From Candidatus Saccharimonadota bacterium (GTDB lineage Bacteria; Patescibacteriota; Saccharimonadia; Saccharimonadales; Saccharimonadaceae), in the NCBI GenBank assembly GCA_030527565.1, contig JAUNAO010000016.1, positions 1 through 13,337 on the forward strand: 13,337 nt of DNA, given 5' to 3'. How positions within the stretch are numbered: position 1 is the first letter of the stretch; the number at the start of each line of letters is the position of its first letter. A program made the translations under genes and the position numbers. Under the pieces are notes generated by a model that saw nothing but the letters and a program-made list of their open reading frames with translations, was not told where the DNA came from and ran no database searches. Shown here piece by piece: positions 1-9,707 of the stretch.

Positions 1-55
1 AGTACATCGGGTTTTCATCCCGACAACGCGGGTTCGACTCCCGCAGAGATCACCA
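1..55 (+). tRNA. tRNA-Glu(TTC), 3' portion, cut by window edge
   Basis: The sequence carries the last part of a tRNA. The anticodon stem TCGGG/CCCGA (7-11 with 19-23) closes a seven-base loop TTTTCAT whose central triplet TTC (14-16) reads Glu codons. A four-base variable region follows, then a perfect T arm GCGGG-TTCGACT-CCCGC (28-44), the 3' acceptor strand (45-51), discriminator A52 and an encoded CCA (53-55). The D arm is only partly present and the 5' acceptor strand lies left of the window. The Glu assignment rests on the anticodon alone. Confidence 0.93.
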
Positions 56-59
56 ATCC

Positions 60-80
60 CCCCTGTTGAGGGGCTTTTTC
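60..80 (+). terminator. Rho-independent terminator of tRNA-Glu
   Basis: A five-base-pair stem CCCCT/AGGGG (60-64 with 69-73) with loop GTTG is followed by CTTTTTC. It begins five bases after the tRNA CCA end, the expected place for a tRNA terminator. Confidence 0.85.
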
Positions 81-109
81 TTGACTTTTTCAATAAAGTA
101 TGCTATAAT
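81..109 (+). promoter_or_regulatory. Near-consensus sigma70-type promoter facing into ligA
   Basis: TTGACT (81-86) and TATAAT (104-109) are separated by 17 nt. A TG one base upstream of the -10 box (101-102) adds an extended -10. Predicted start is near 116. It directly follows the tRNA terminator, and the only annotated gene ahead of it (ligA) lies on the opposite strand, so any transcript would be antisense to the ligA 3' end or a short RNA starting with the hairpin at 120-139. Confidence 0.7.
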
Positions 110-110
110 T

Positions 111-139
111 AAAATATAAGGTTACCCTTACCGGTAGCC
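111..139 (-). terminator. Probable terminator of the lemA-htpX-ligA run
   Basis: On the minus strand a hairpin GGCTACC-GGTAAG-GGTAACC (139 to 120) begins eight bases after the ligA stop and is followed by TTATATTTT. The stem has one C-A mismatch on this strand but a G-U pair on the plus strand, so the same hairpin could instead belong to the plus-strand transcript from the promoter at 81-109. Confidence 0.45.
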
Positions 140-147
140 AGTCTTTC

Positions 148-3170
<3,023 letters not shown>

Positions 3171-3190
<20 letters not shown>

Positions 3191-4049
3191 TCTCTAACCT
3201 TTCAATCCGTTTTTCAATCGGCGGATGCGTACTTAATAAATTATTGAAAAAACCTTTCCTCAAAGGATCATTAATATACATTGACGCCGCCGCAACATTT
3301 TGGTTTTTCATCGGTTGCGAATGACTCTGCAGCTTTTTAAGCGCCGCAATCATCCCTTCTGGATAGCGTGTTATATGTGCAGCCGACGCATCCGCAAGAT
3401 ACTCTCGCTGACGAGACACCGCCATCTGCGCAACTGCTGCTACAATCGGCGACAAAATCGCCGCAATCATAATCAGAAAATATCCCATCGGACTCCCCTC
3501 TTCATCTCGTCGCCTTGAACCATAAAACATCATTCGAAATGCAATATCAGAAATCAAACCAACCACACAAACTAGCCCAAACACAATCATCGACACTCGA
3601 ATATCATAATTCTTTACATGTGCCATTTCATGCGCCATCACCGCAGTTAACTCTTTATCGTTCATAATATCGAGCAGTCCAGTCGTCGCCGCTACAACCG
3701 CATGCTTCGGGTCGCGCCCCGTCGCAAATGCATTCGGCGCCGGATCGTCGATAATATAAACCTTCGGCACTGGCAAGCCTGTCGTAATCGAAAGATTTTC
3801 AACGATGTTATAAAGTCGCGGATTATCTTTTTTCTGAATTTCTCTCGCCCCAGTCATCGCCGTTGCAAGCGAACCGGCTAAGAAATATTGAATCACTGCA
3901 TAAATTATCGCAATAATAACCGTCCAAACCGCAATGAACGGATTACGATAAACATATGCAAACGCTCCCGCAATCGCAGTAATCATCAAAACAAACCCGA
4001 TAATAATCAATATCGTGCGACGTTTGTTTTGTTCAATATGCTTGTACAT
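3171..4049 (-). CDS. htpX: HtpX-type M48 membrane zinc metalloprotease
   Basis: Membrane-bound quality-control protease expected to cleave misfolded membrane proteins with its catalytic domain facing the cytoplasm. The 292-residue length is typical for HtpX. Two N-terminal membrane segments (about 13-33 and 38-58) precede the HExxH zinc motif as HEMAH (140-144). The third zinc ligand is expected at E216 in REYLADASAA. Two more hydrophobic segments (about 155-175 and 189-210) lie between these motifs. The asparagine-containing PNAFATG (105-111) is also characteristic. It starts two bases after the lemA stop, with no clear Shine-Dalgarno, suggesting coupling to lemA. The lemA-htpX pairing is common across bacteria, which supports both calls. 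Confidence 0.96.
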
Positions 4050-4051
4050 TT

Positions 4052-4627
4052 TTAGAATTTAACTTCTGGCGCTTTCTCAATGCGAGCTTTTTCAGTATCC
4101 GCAACCTCGAAATAATCGCGTCGCTTAAAATGACCAACAATTTTATTGATTAAATTCGTTGGGAAAGTTTTAATTTTCGTATTAAGTTCTTTTGCGCCAG
4201 CATTATAAAACCGGCGAGCCGCCTGAATCTTATCTTCAACGTCCTGAAGCTGTGTTTGTAAAGTTTGGAAATTTGTATTTGCTTTCAAATCCGGGTAAGC
4301 CTCCGCAATTGCGAACAGCCGCCCAAGCACACTTTGCATCTCATTTTCCGCCGCAGCTGCCTGCTTTACAGTTTTTGCACCCATCACTGCCGATCGTGCC
4401 GACGTCACCATTTCAAAAGTTTCTTTTTCGTGCTTTGCATAGCCCTTAACCGTATCTACAACGTTCGGGATCAAATCTGCACGATACTTTAATTGCACCG
4501 TAATATCAGACCACGCTTCATTCACTCGCTCATCAAGCGAAACTAAACTATTATAAATTCCCGCAATAAAAATGCCTAGCACAACAATTACTGCTAAGAT
4601 AATTAAAATGATTCCAATTGGTTCCAT
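4052..4627 (-). CDS. lemA: LemA family membrane-anchored protein
   Basis: This 191-residue protein has one N-terminal membrane segment (about 5-25) followed by a long, mostly helical domain. The conserved LemA core is visible as YNSLVSLDERVNEAWSDI (25-42), then QLKYRADLIPNVVDTVKGYA, the FAIAEAYPDLKAN segment and RRFYNAGAKELN. Molecular function of the family is not settled; LemA proteins are routinely found beside HtpX or TPM-domain proteins and are thought to act in envelope or membrane-protein homeostasis. The start is fixed by GAAAGGA upstream of the ATG and by the extended -10 promoter at 4653-4661. It is the first gene of the lemA-htpX-membrane protein-ligA run. Confidence 0.96.
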   Translation of the reverse strand: MEPIGIILIILAVIVVLGIFIAGIYNSLVSLDERVNEAWSDITVQLKYRADLIPNVVDTVKGYAKHEKETFEMVTSARSAVMGAKTVKQAAAAENEMQSVLGRLFAIAEAYPDLKANTNFQTLQTQLQDVEDKIQAARRFYNAGAKELNTKIKTFPTNLINKIVGHFKRRDYFEVADTEKARIEKAPEVKF

Positions 4628-4652
4628 TTATTTCCTTTCAAGTTATATATCT

Positions 4653-4661
4653 ATTATAGCA
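4653..4661 (-). promoter_or_regulatory. Extended -10 promoter of the lemA operon
   Basis: Minus-strand TGCTATAAT gives a perfect -10 with an extended TGn. No good -35 is seen at 17 nt. The predicted start near 4646 leaves a leader of about 19 nt containing GAAAGGA before the lemA ATG. Confidence 0.65.
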
Positions 4662-4667
4662 CAAATA

Positions 4668-5201
4668 CTATTTATTATGTTTATGCGAATGCGCTTTGAT
4701 ACCGTATTTATGATTTGTCGGATCTTCGAGTAGAAATTCTTTTGCCGGCGCATAAGTATTCATCATAAAAGTAAAGAAAATTATAATCAAACCAACAATC
4801 CCAATATGATCCAAAACCATATTTGAAACATTTAATTGTATTAATCCATAAAATATCGCTTGTCCCGCAACAATCGCAACAATAAAACTTAAAATATCAA
4901 CTATTAAAATTGGTTTTTTCGTAAAGCGCGTATAGGTATAGAAAATAATCGGGATAATTGAAATCATCGCGAACAGACTCATAAATCGCGCGAAAAAGAA
5001 ATTCGGATTCCCAGAATAAAAATGATATTCAACCAACATCCATGCCAATGTCGGAAAAACTACTAATTTTAAATGCTCCCATGTCGACTCATTCACTGCC
5101 GCAAAATACCCAACAAACTTGTTGTGTCGTGTCCAATCATACACAAAATGATTCAAACACCCAACCACAATAATAAATACAGCACCGATAATTTCTAACA
5201 T
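4668..5201 (-). CDS. DUF6512-like small membrane protein
   Basis: A polytopic membrane protein of 177 residues (ATG at 5201; an in-frame TTG at 5207 would add two residues). About five hydrophobic segments are visible. The conserved N-terminal block with NHFVYDWTRHN and VNESTWEHLK resembles the DUF6512 family, whose function I do not know. The C-terminus is histidine-rich (AHSHKHNK), which could bind metal but this is speculation. The ATG lies only 18 nt after the CCA end of tRNA-Leu and no Shine-Dalgarno is seen between them, so the gene is probably expressed from the tRNA promoter, with the mRNA 5' end possibly set by tRNA processing. Its stop lies within 10 nt of the lemA promoter. Confidence 0.88.
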   Translation of the reverse strand: MLEIIGAVFIIVVGCLNHFVYDWTRHNKFVGYFAAVNESTWEHLKLVVFPTLAWMLVEYHFYSGNPNFFFARFMSLFAMISIIPIIFYTYTRFTKKPILIVDILSFIVAIVAGQAIFYGLIQLNVSNMVLDHIGIVGLIIIFFTFMMNTYAPAKEFLLEDPTNHKYGIKAHSHKHNK

Positions 5202-5219
5202 AATCAAAATCCAATCAAA

Positions 5220-5304
5220 TGGTGCCCAGTATGAGACTTGAACTCATATCCCGTTAGGGAAGCGATTTTAAGTCGCTCGCGTATACCAATTCCGCCAACT
5301 GGGC
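5220..5304 (-). tRNA. tRNA-Leu(TAA)
   Basis: A complete 85-nt class II tRNA on the minus strand. The acceptor stem GCCCAGT/ACTGGGC pairs fully, followed by discriminator A and encoded CCA (5222-5220). The anticodon stem GCGA/TCGC closes the loop CTTAAAA with anticodon TAA. A long variable arm (TCCC-TAAC-GGGA) marks it as Leu/Ser/Tyr class and the anticodon makes it Leu. The T arm is ATGAG-TTCAAGT-CTCAT. Confidence 0.97.
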
Positions 5305-5313
5305 CCTTAATTA

Positions 5314-5342
5314 ATTATATCACAATACTTTCTATTCGTCCA
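5314..5342 (-). promoter_or_regulatory. Promoter of tRNA-Leu
   Basis: Minus-strand TGATATAAT (extended -10; hexamer 5314-5319) with a partial -35 TGGACG (5337-5342) at 17 nt. The -35 overlaps the last codons of trxB. The predicted start is a few bases upstream of the mature tRNA 5' end. Confidence 0.6.
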
Positions 5343-6261
5343 CGCACGCCGCCGCCAAAGTCTTCCCCGCATATGCCGCCGCGGCATTCCCCGCAACCGC
5401 CCCATCCGCCGCCGCCGTAATCAACTGCTTCATACACTTTGTCCGGCAATCCCCCGCAACAAACACCCCATCACGAGACGTCATGCATTCCTCACCCGCA
5501 ATAATATATCCCGCCTCGTCCATCTTCACGAAGCCCCGGAAAGCCTCCGTCGCCGGCTCTTTTCCAACCGCCACAAAAATCCCCGAAGCTAAAATCTCTC
5601 GCCGAACGCCGTCCACGCCTTCAACAACCAGTCCCTCAATTTTCTCATCGCCTAAAATCTCAACCGGCCAACTCGACATCACAAATTCAACATTCCCCTT
5701 CGCACGCACTTTATCGACAAGCATCGCATCCGCCCGGAATTCATCCCGTCGATGCACAATATAGACTTTCGAACAAACATCCGCAAGATACAGCGCATTA
5801 TAAAACGCCGAATTCCCGCCCCCGACTACTATAACATCCCGCCCAGCATACAAAGCCCCGTCGCAAGTGCCGCAATAAGAAATTCCCCGCCCGAAAAACT
5901 CCGCCTCGCGCGGTAAACCTAAAGGCCGATCAATCGCCCCCGTTGCAATAATTACCGCCCGCGCCGAAACAACCCCCTCATCCGTCTCGACTTCCTTATA
6001 ATCCTCAAAATCCCGCACCGCAATCACCTTTTCATACCGAATTTCCGCCCCTAAATTATTCGCGTGGTGATATATTTTCTTCATTAAGTCCGGACCTGAA
6101 ACGTCTGGATCTCCAGGCCAATTCCCAACCGTAAAAGTTGATAAAATCTGCCCCCCGTAGGTCTTTTCCTCTAAAATAACCACAGATTTATTCGCTCGCC
6201 GCGCATAAATCGCCGCTGTAAGACCAGCCATCCCCGCCCCGATAATCAACACATCTATCAT
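5332..6261 (-). CDS. trxB: Thioredoxin reductase (NADPH)
   Basis: FAD flavoprotein that passes electrons from NADPH to thioredoxin in the cytoplasm. The 309-residue length fits. The N-terminal FAD-binding dinucleotide fold shows GAGMAGLTAAIYA (8-20), the NADPH fold shows GGGNSA (147-152) and the NADPH-phosphate motif HRRDEFRA (170-177). The redox-active pair is CGTC (C130 and C133), where many family members have CATC. The FAD-binding FVAGD (267-271) and the C-terminal TAAADGAVA block are in place. It starts 23 nt after the RNase J stop with GGAG 11 nt upstream of the ATG, so it is likely co-transcribed with the RNase J gene. Related ferredoxin-NADP reductases of the TrxR-like family lack the CxxC, so the call is firm. 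Confidence 0.96.
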   Translation of the reverse strand: MIDVLIIGAGMAGLTAAIYARRANKSVVILEEKTYGGQILSTFTVGNWPGDPDVSGPDLMKKIYHHANNLGAEIRYEKVIAVRDFEDYKEVETDEGVVSARAVIIATGAIDRPLGLPREAEFFGRGISYCGTCDGALYAGRDVIVVGGGNSAFYNALYLADVCSKVYIVHRRDEFRADAMLVDKVRAKGNVEFVMSSWPVEILGDEKIEGLVVEGVDGVRREILASGIFVAVGKEPATEAFRGFVKMDEAGYIIAGEECMTSRDGVFVAGDCRTKCMKQLITAAADGAVAGNAAAAYAGKTLAAACVDE

Positions 6262-6283
6262 AAAATTATTCGCTCCATGATAT

Positions 6284-6289
6284 ATTATA
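6284..6289 (-). promoter_or_regulatory. Possible internal -10 for trxB
   Basis: A TATAAT on the minus strand overlaps the RNase J stop codon. There is no extended TG and no recognisable -35, so this may be chance; if used, transcription would begin just before the GGAG of trxB. Confidence 0.25.
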
Positions 6290-8411
6290 CTTTATTAATT
6301 ACTGGAATTACGATCGGCGTATGCCCCGTCGCATCAAACAAAATATGCGTAATATCTTCCTTAATCTCTTCCTTCAAAACCTTCATCTCCGGATCCGTCG
6401 AAATCGATTTATCTGTCTTCTGGCGCAAATAATGCCGAATCTTCCCAATCAACTCCTCCGAATTATCAAGATAGATGAACGCCCGCGACACAATATCTGG
6501 CGTCTTCATTAGATGCCCCGTCTTCTTATTCAACGTCAAAACAATCACAAAAATCCCTTCGCGCGAAATGTGAATCCGGTCCTTAACAACCGCCTCGTGT
6601 ACTGGATGATCCGCATCGTCATACAGCTTATTTCCAACCGGAATTCGCCCGCCTTTTCGAATCGTCCGATCTGGCAACAATTCAACCACGTCGCCATCAT
6701 CCGTCACCAAAATCCGATCCCGACTCATCCCAATCACATTCTCCGCCATCTCCGCGTTATGTTCAAGCATGTAAAACTCACCATGATACGGCATATAATT
6801 CTTCGGTTTCATTCGCTCTAGGAATTCAACATGGTCCTCATAATACGCATGACCCGAAAGATGCAATGGCCCGATATTTGTCAAATGCGTCTTCCCATTC
6901 TGAATCACCTGCGCCCCTTCGCGAAGCAATCCATCAACCGTATTAACAACGTGTGGCTCATTCCCAGGAATCGGATTCGACGAGAAAACAATCGTATCCG
7001 TCGATTTAATCTTAATAAACTTATGCGCCCCCGTCACCATCCGATTCAAAACCGCATTAAGTTCCCCCTGCGAACCCGTACAAACAATACAAACTTTCTC
7101 ATCCGGAAGTTTAATAATATCTTCCATCTTCACAACCGTATCTTTCGGCACCTTTATCGACTTCGCCCGCAGCGCAACTTCGACGTTGTTAATCATCGAA
7201 AAGCCCGAAAACGCCACTTTCCGTCCACGCGCCGCCGCTTCTTTCAAAACTAACTCAATTCGCGAAATCTGCGACGAGAAACACGAAATAATTACTCGCC
7301 CATTCGCATAATGATCCATCACCCGACCCAAATTCTCGCCGACATCATACTCCGAATGCGGATGTCGCCCAGGCGAATCGATATTCGTCGATTCATTAAG
7401 CAAAAGATCAATCCCCTCCTTCGCGACAATTTCATTCATCCGTTCATAATCCGCCTGAATTCCCATCGGTTTCTCTTCATGCCGCCAGTCACCCGAAAGA
7501 TAAATCACCCCATTCGGCGTCCTAACCACAATCGCCGCATTCCCCGGAATTGAGTGTAAAGTATGGATAAACTCAACCGAAAGATTCGGTGAAACCTGAA
7601 TTATATCATGTTTAAACGGGTCCACAACTTGATAATTCAACTCTGGCAAATCATCAAGCTCTGACATCTGTCGCTTAATCATCCCAATCGTAAAATCCGT
7701 CGCATAAATCGGCGTGAGAGGCGAAAACTTCGGGAGCAAATGTCGGCAAGCCCCGATATGATCAAGATGCGCATGCGTAAAACAAATCGCCTTTACTTTC
7801 GATATATTATCTTCTAAATACTTAATGTCCGGTATCAGATAATTTACGCCAGGGTAATCATCACTCGCAAACAAAACGCCCATATCAACCACGATCATCT
7901 CAGATTTATACTCGATAATCGTCATATTTTTACCAATCCCAAATTCGCCCGCGCCCCCAATCGGAATAATTCTTACCGAATCCGGATCGAGTCGCATTTG
8001 CTTCAACTTCGCATTCGTCATCTGCTCACCATTAAAGCCGTTGTACTTCGACTTATTGACCGGTAAGCCAATGATATGTTGCGTCGCCTGTGCGTTCACA
8101 TCCTGCGACAACATTCGCTGATGATGTACCATATCACCTTTTTTCGCCGACACCGAAAGATTAACTTTTCGTTTTTCCGCCTCGGATTTTGCGGTCGTCG
8201 CCTTTTTTGGCACATTTTTAGCAACTTTTTTACCAGCTTTTTTCGCCGCCCCCTTCCTTGAAGCTACCGCCATCGCGTCTTTTCCACCAGGCTGAAAATT
8301 CGAATTAAAATTCCGTTTCTGCGCTTCTTCGAATTGTCGCTTAATATCAGGCAATCTTTCAGCCCGCGATTTTAAGAGCCGGGCACGACGCTCTTCCTCA
8401 TTTTTATTCAT
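6285..8411 (-). CDS. rnj: Ribonuclease J with long basic N-terminal extension
   Basis: Metallo-beta-lactamase/beta-CASP ribonuclease with endo- and 5'-3' exonuclease activity, a central enzyme of mRNA decay and rRNA maturation. The catalytic region begins near residue 146 (RIIPIGGAGEFGIGKNM). The zinc motif HAHLDH is at 213-218, followed by LHSIPGNAAIVV, SGDWRHE and, late in the protein, SGHAYYED. Residues 1-145 are an extra N-terminal region rich in Lys, Arg and Ala (for example GAAKKAGKKVAKNVPKKA), unlike the short start of Bacillus RNase J1, and it may bind RNA. I chose the ATG at 8411, giving 708 residues, because it has AAAAAGGA upstream and because the promoter -10 (8449-8454) lies inside the codons that a longer start at 8477 would require. 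It is divergent from nusA and upstream of trxB. Confidence 0.95.
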   Translation of the reverse strand: MNKNEEERRARLLKSRAERLPDIKRQFEEAQKRNFNSNFQPGGKDAMAVASRKGAAKKAGKKVAKNVPKKATTAKSEAEKRKVNLSVSAKKGDMVHHQRMLSQDVNAQATQHIIGLPVNKSKYNGFNGEQMTNAKLKQMRLDPDSVRIIPIGGAGEFGIGKNMTIIEYKSEMIVVDMGVLFASDDYPGVNYLIPDIKYLEDNISKVKAICFTHAHLDHIGACRHLLPKFSPLTPIYATDFTIGMIKRQMSELDDLPELNYQVVDPFKHDIIQVSPNLSVEFIHTLHSIPGNAAIVVRTPNGVIYLSGDWRHEEKPMGIQADYERMNEIVAKEGIDLLLNESTNIDSPGRHPHSEYDVGENLGRVMDHYANGRVIISCFSSQISRIELVLKEAAARGRKVAFSGFSMINNVEVALRAKSIKVPKDTVVKMEDIIKLPDEKVCIVCTGSQGELNAVLNRMVTGAHKFIKIKSTDTIVFSSNPIPGNEPHVVNTVDGLLREGAQVIQNGKTHLTNIGPLHLSGHAYYEDHVEFLERMKPKNYMPYHGEFYMLEHNAEMAENVIGMSRDRILVTDDGDVVELLPDRTIRKGGRIPVGNKLYDDADHPVHEAVVKDRIHISREGIFVIVLTLNKKTGHLMKTPDIVSRAFIYLDNSEELIGKIRHYLRQKTDKSISTDPEMKVLKEEIKEDITHILFDATGHTPIVIPVINKV

Positions 8412-8448
8412 AAGTTCCTTTTTATTACAAGTAAGATTTGTTACCTCT

Positions 8449-8477
8449 ATTATAACAAACCCCTTGCCTTTTTTCAA
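8449..8477 (-). promoter_or_regulatory. Promoter of RNase J
   Basis: Minus-strand TTGAAA (8472-8477), 17 nt, TATAAT (8449-8454) with an extended TG. This excludes the upstream in-frame ATG at 8477 and leaves a leader of about 30 nt with AAAGGA before the chosen start. It overlaps the nusA promoter by 14 nt. Confidence 0.75.
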
Positions 8478-8492
8478 GTTCTTTGATATACT
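8464..8492 (+). promoter_or_regulatory. Promoter of nusA
   Basis: TTGCCT (8464-8469), 17 nt, TATACT (8487-8492) with TG at 8484-8485. The predicted start near 8499 gives a 60-nt leader with AAAGGA before the ATG. The -35 half overlaps the RNase J promoter, so the two cannot easily be occupied at once. Confidence 0.65.
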
Positions 8493-8510
8493 TAATATAT
8501 ACAGAATTTG

Positions 8511-8539
8511 ACCGGCGCCTAGAAAGCGGCGGTATTTTT
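8511..8539 (+). promoter_or_regulatory. Terminator-like hairpin in the nusA leader
   Basis: ACCGGCGC (8511-8518) pairs with GCGGCGGT (8526-8533) with one G-G mismatch; the loop is CTAGAAA. It is followed by ATTTTT (8534-8539). It sits between the predicted transcription start and the nusA Shine-Dalgarno, so it could act as an attenuator. Confidence 0.45.
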
Positions 8540-8558
8540 AAGCAAAAGAAAGGAAAAA

Positions 8559-9665
8559 ATGGAAAATCTAGATCTGAAACAGATGTCTGCTATGGTCGAT
8601 GTTATTGCCGAAGAAAAAGGCCTTCCACGCGATGCAGTTCTCTCAGTTATCGAACAAGCTATCGCTGCCGCTTGGCGCAAAGACAATGGCGATCGTGAAA
8701 TGAACGTCCGCGCTATCCTTGATACAAATTCCGGTGAAGCAACTGTTTATGTTGCCCGCGAAGTTATCGAAGATGAAATCGCTTACAATCCTTCGACCGA
8801 AATTCCGGAAAAAGAAGCAAAGGGTGCTAAGATTGGCGATATCGTCGAAGAAGAATTCAAAGTTACGACTTTCGGCCGCGTCGCTGCGCAAACCGCAAAA
8901 CAGGTCGTCATCCAACGCCTCCGCGAAGCTGAAAATGATGCGGTTCTCGCTGAATATGAAGATAAGGTTGGAACCGTCGTTACGGGAACCGTCTCCCGTG
9001 TCGAATCAAAAATGGTTCGCGTTGACCTCGGCCGCGCGAACGGCATTATGCCTCGCTCGGAACAAATCGATGGCGAATATTATACCGTCGGTAACCGAAT
9101 TAAGGTTTTAATTAAGAAAATTGAGCGCAATGAACGCGGCGCACAACTTATTCTTTCCCGCGGTTCAGCTGAATTTATCGAATATCTCTTCCGCCAGGAA
9201 GTTCCAGAACTCGAAAACGGTTCTGCCGAAATTAAAGGCATCGCTCGCGAAGCTGGCCGCCGCACTAAGATTGCCGTAACAAGTAAAGTCCCAGGTGTCG
9301 ACCCTGTCGGTACCTTCGTTGGTGGTCGCGGTATCCGCGTCCAGGCCGTTATGAACGAAATCGGCGATCGTGAAAAAATCGATATTATCAACTGGAGCGA
9401 CAACGCTTCCGAATATATCCGTGAGGCCTTAAGCCCGGCCGAAATCATGAAAGTCGAAATCGACGGCAAGAAAGCTAAGGTCTTCGTCTCCGAAGAGCAA
9501 CAGTCAATCGCCATCGGTAAGCAAGGCCAAAACGTCCGCCTCGCTTCGAAATTGACTGGCTATGATATTGATATCGAATTACAAAAAGCCACAGCAAAAA
9601 AGAAGAAAAAGAACGTCGAAGATTCGCTCCTCTCCGCTCTCGAAGAGACCGAAGACGAAGAGTAA
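8559..9665 (+). CDS. nusA: Transcription termination/antitermination factor NusA
   Basis: Binds RNA polymerase and nascent RNA to modulate pausing, termination and antitermination. The 368-residue length matches the shorter NusA form without the C-terminal acidic repeats of enterobacteria. The N-terminal RNAP-binding domain (about 1-130) is followed by an S1 domain (about 135-202, with VGTVVTGTVSRVE) and two KH domains: KH1 with GGRGIRVQAVMNEI (255-268) and KIDIINWS, and KH2 with IAIGKQGQNVRLASKLTG (317-334). The tail is lysine-rich then acidic. The start has GAAAGGA a few bases upstream. It is a stand-alone gene here: the usual rimP neighbour is not upstream, where the divergent RNase J gene lies instead, and a strong terminator follows directly. 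Confidence 0.96.
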   Translation: MENLDLKQMSAMVDVIAEEKGLPRDAVLSVIEQAIAAAWRKDNGDREMNVRAILDTNSGEATVYVAREVIEDEIAYNPSTEIPEKEAKGAKIGDIVEEEFKVTTFGRVAAQTAKQVVIQRLREAENDAVLAEYEDKVGTVVTGTVSRVESKMVRVDLGRANGIMPRSEQIDGEYYTVGNRIKVLIKKIERNERGAQLILSRGSAEFIEYLFRQEVPELENGSAEIKGIAREAGRRTKIAVTSKVPGVDPVGTFVGGRGIRVQAVMNEIGDREKIDIINWSDNASEYIREALSPAEIMKVEIDGKKAKVFVSEEQQSIAIGKQGQNVRLASKLTGYDIDIELQKATAKKKKKNVEDSLLSALEETEDEE

Positions 9666-9675
9666 TCTCCTCTCG

Positions 9676-9705
9676 AAAAGTCGCGACCCCCATCGCGACT
9701 TTTTT
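9676..9705. terminator. Bidirectional terminator between nusA and the convergent gene
   Basis: A perfect AAAAGTCGCGA / TCGCGACTTTT stem with loop CCCCCA is followed by more T on the plus strand. The A-run on the left gives a T-run on the minus strand, so it can stop both nusA and the gene that ends at 9708. Confidence 0.88.
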
Positions 9706-9707
9706 GT

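Noticed and set aside
5238..5420. Plus-strand open frame over tRNA-Leu and the trxB end
   Set aside because: It covers a complete tRNA gene on the other strand and is proline-rich shadow sequence.
6321..7553. Series of plus-strand open frames opposite RNase J
   Set aside because: Low-complexity Arg/Asn/His/Ile composition typical of shadows of a strongly biased gene; the opposite strand encodes an unmistakable RNase J.
8412..8477. Longer RNase J start at 8477
   Set aside because: The promoter -10 TATAAT falls inside these codons and the ATG at 8411 has a good Shine-Dalgarno.
9080..9693. Minus-strand open frames opposite nusA
   Set aside because: nusA on the plus strand shows all expected domains; these have no conserved features and no initiation signals.
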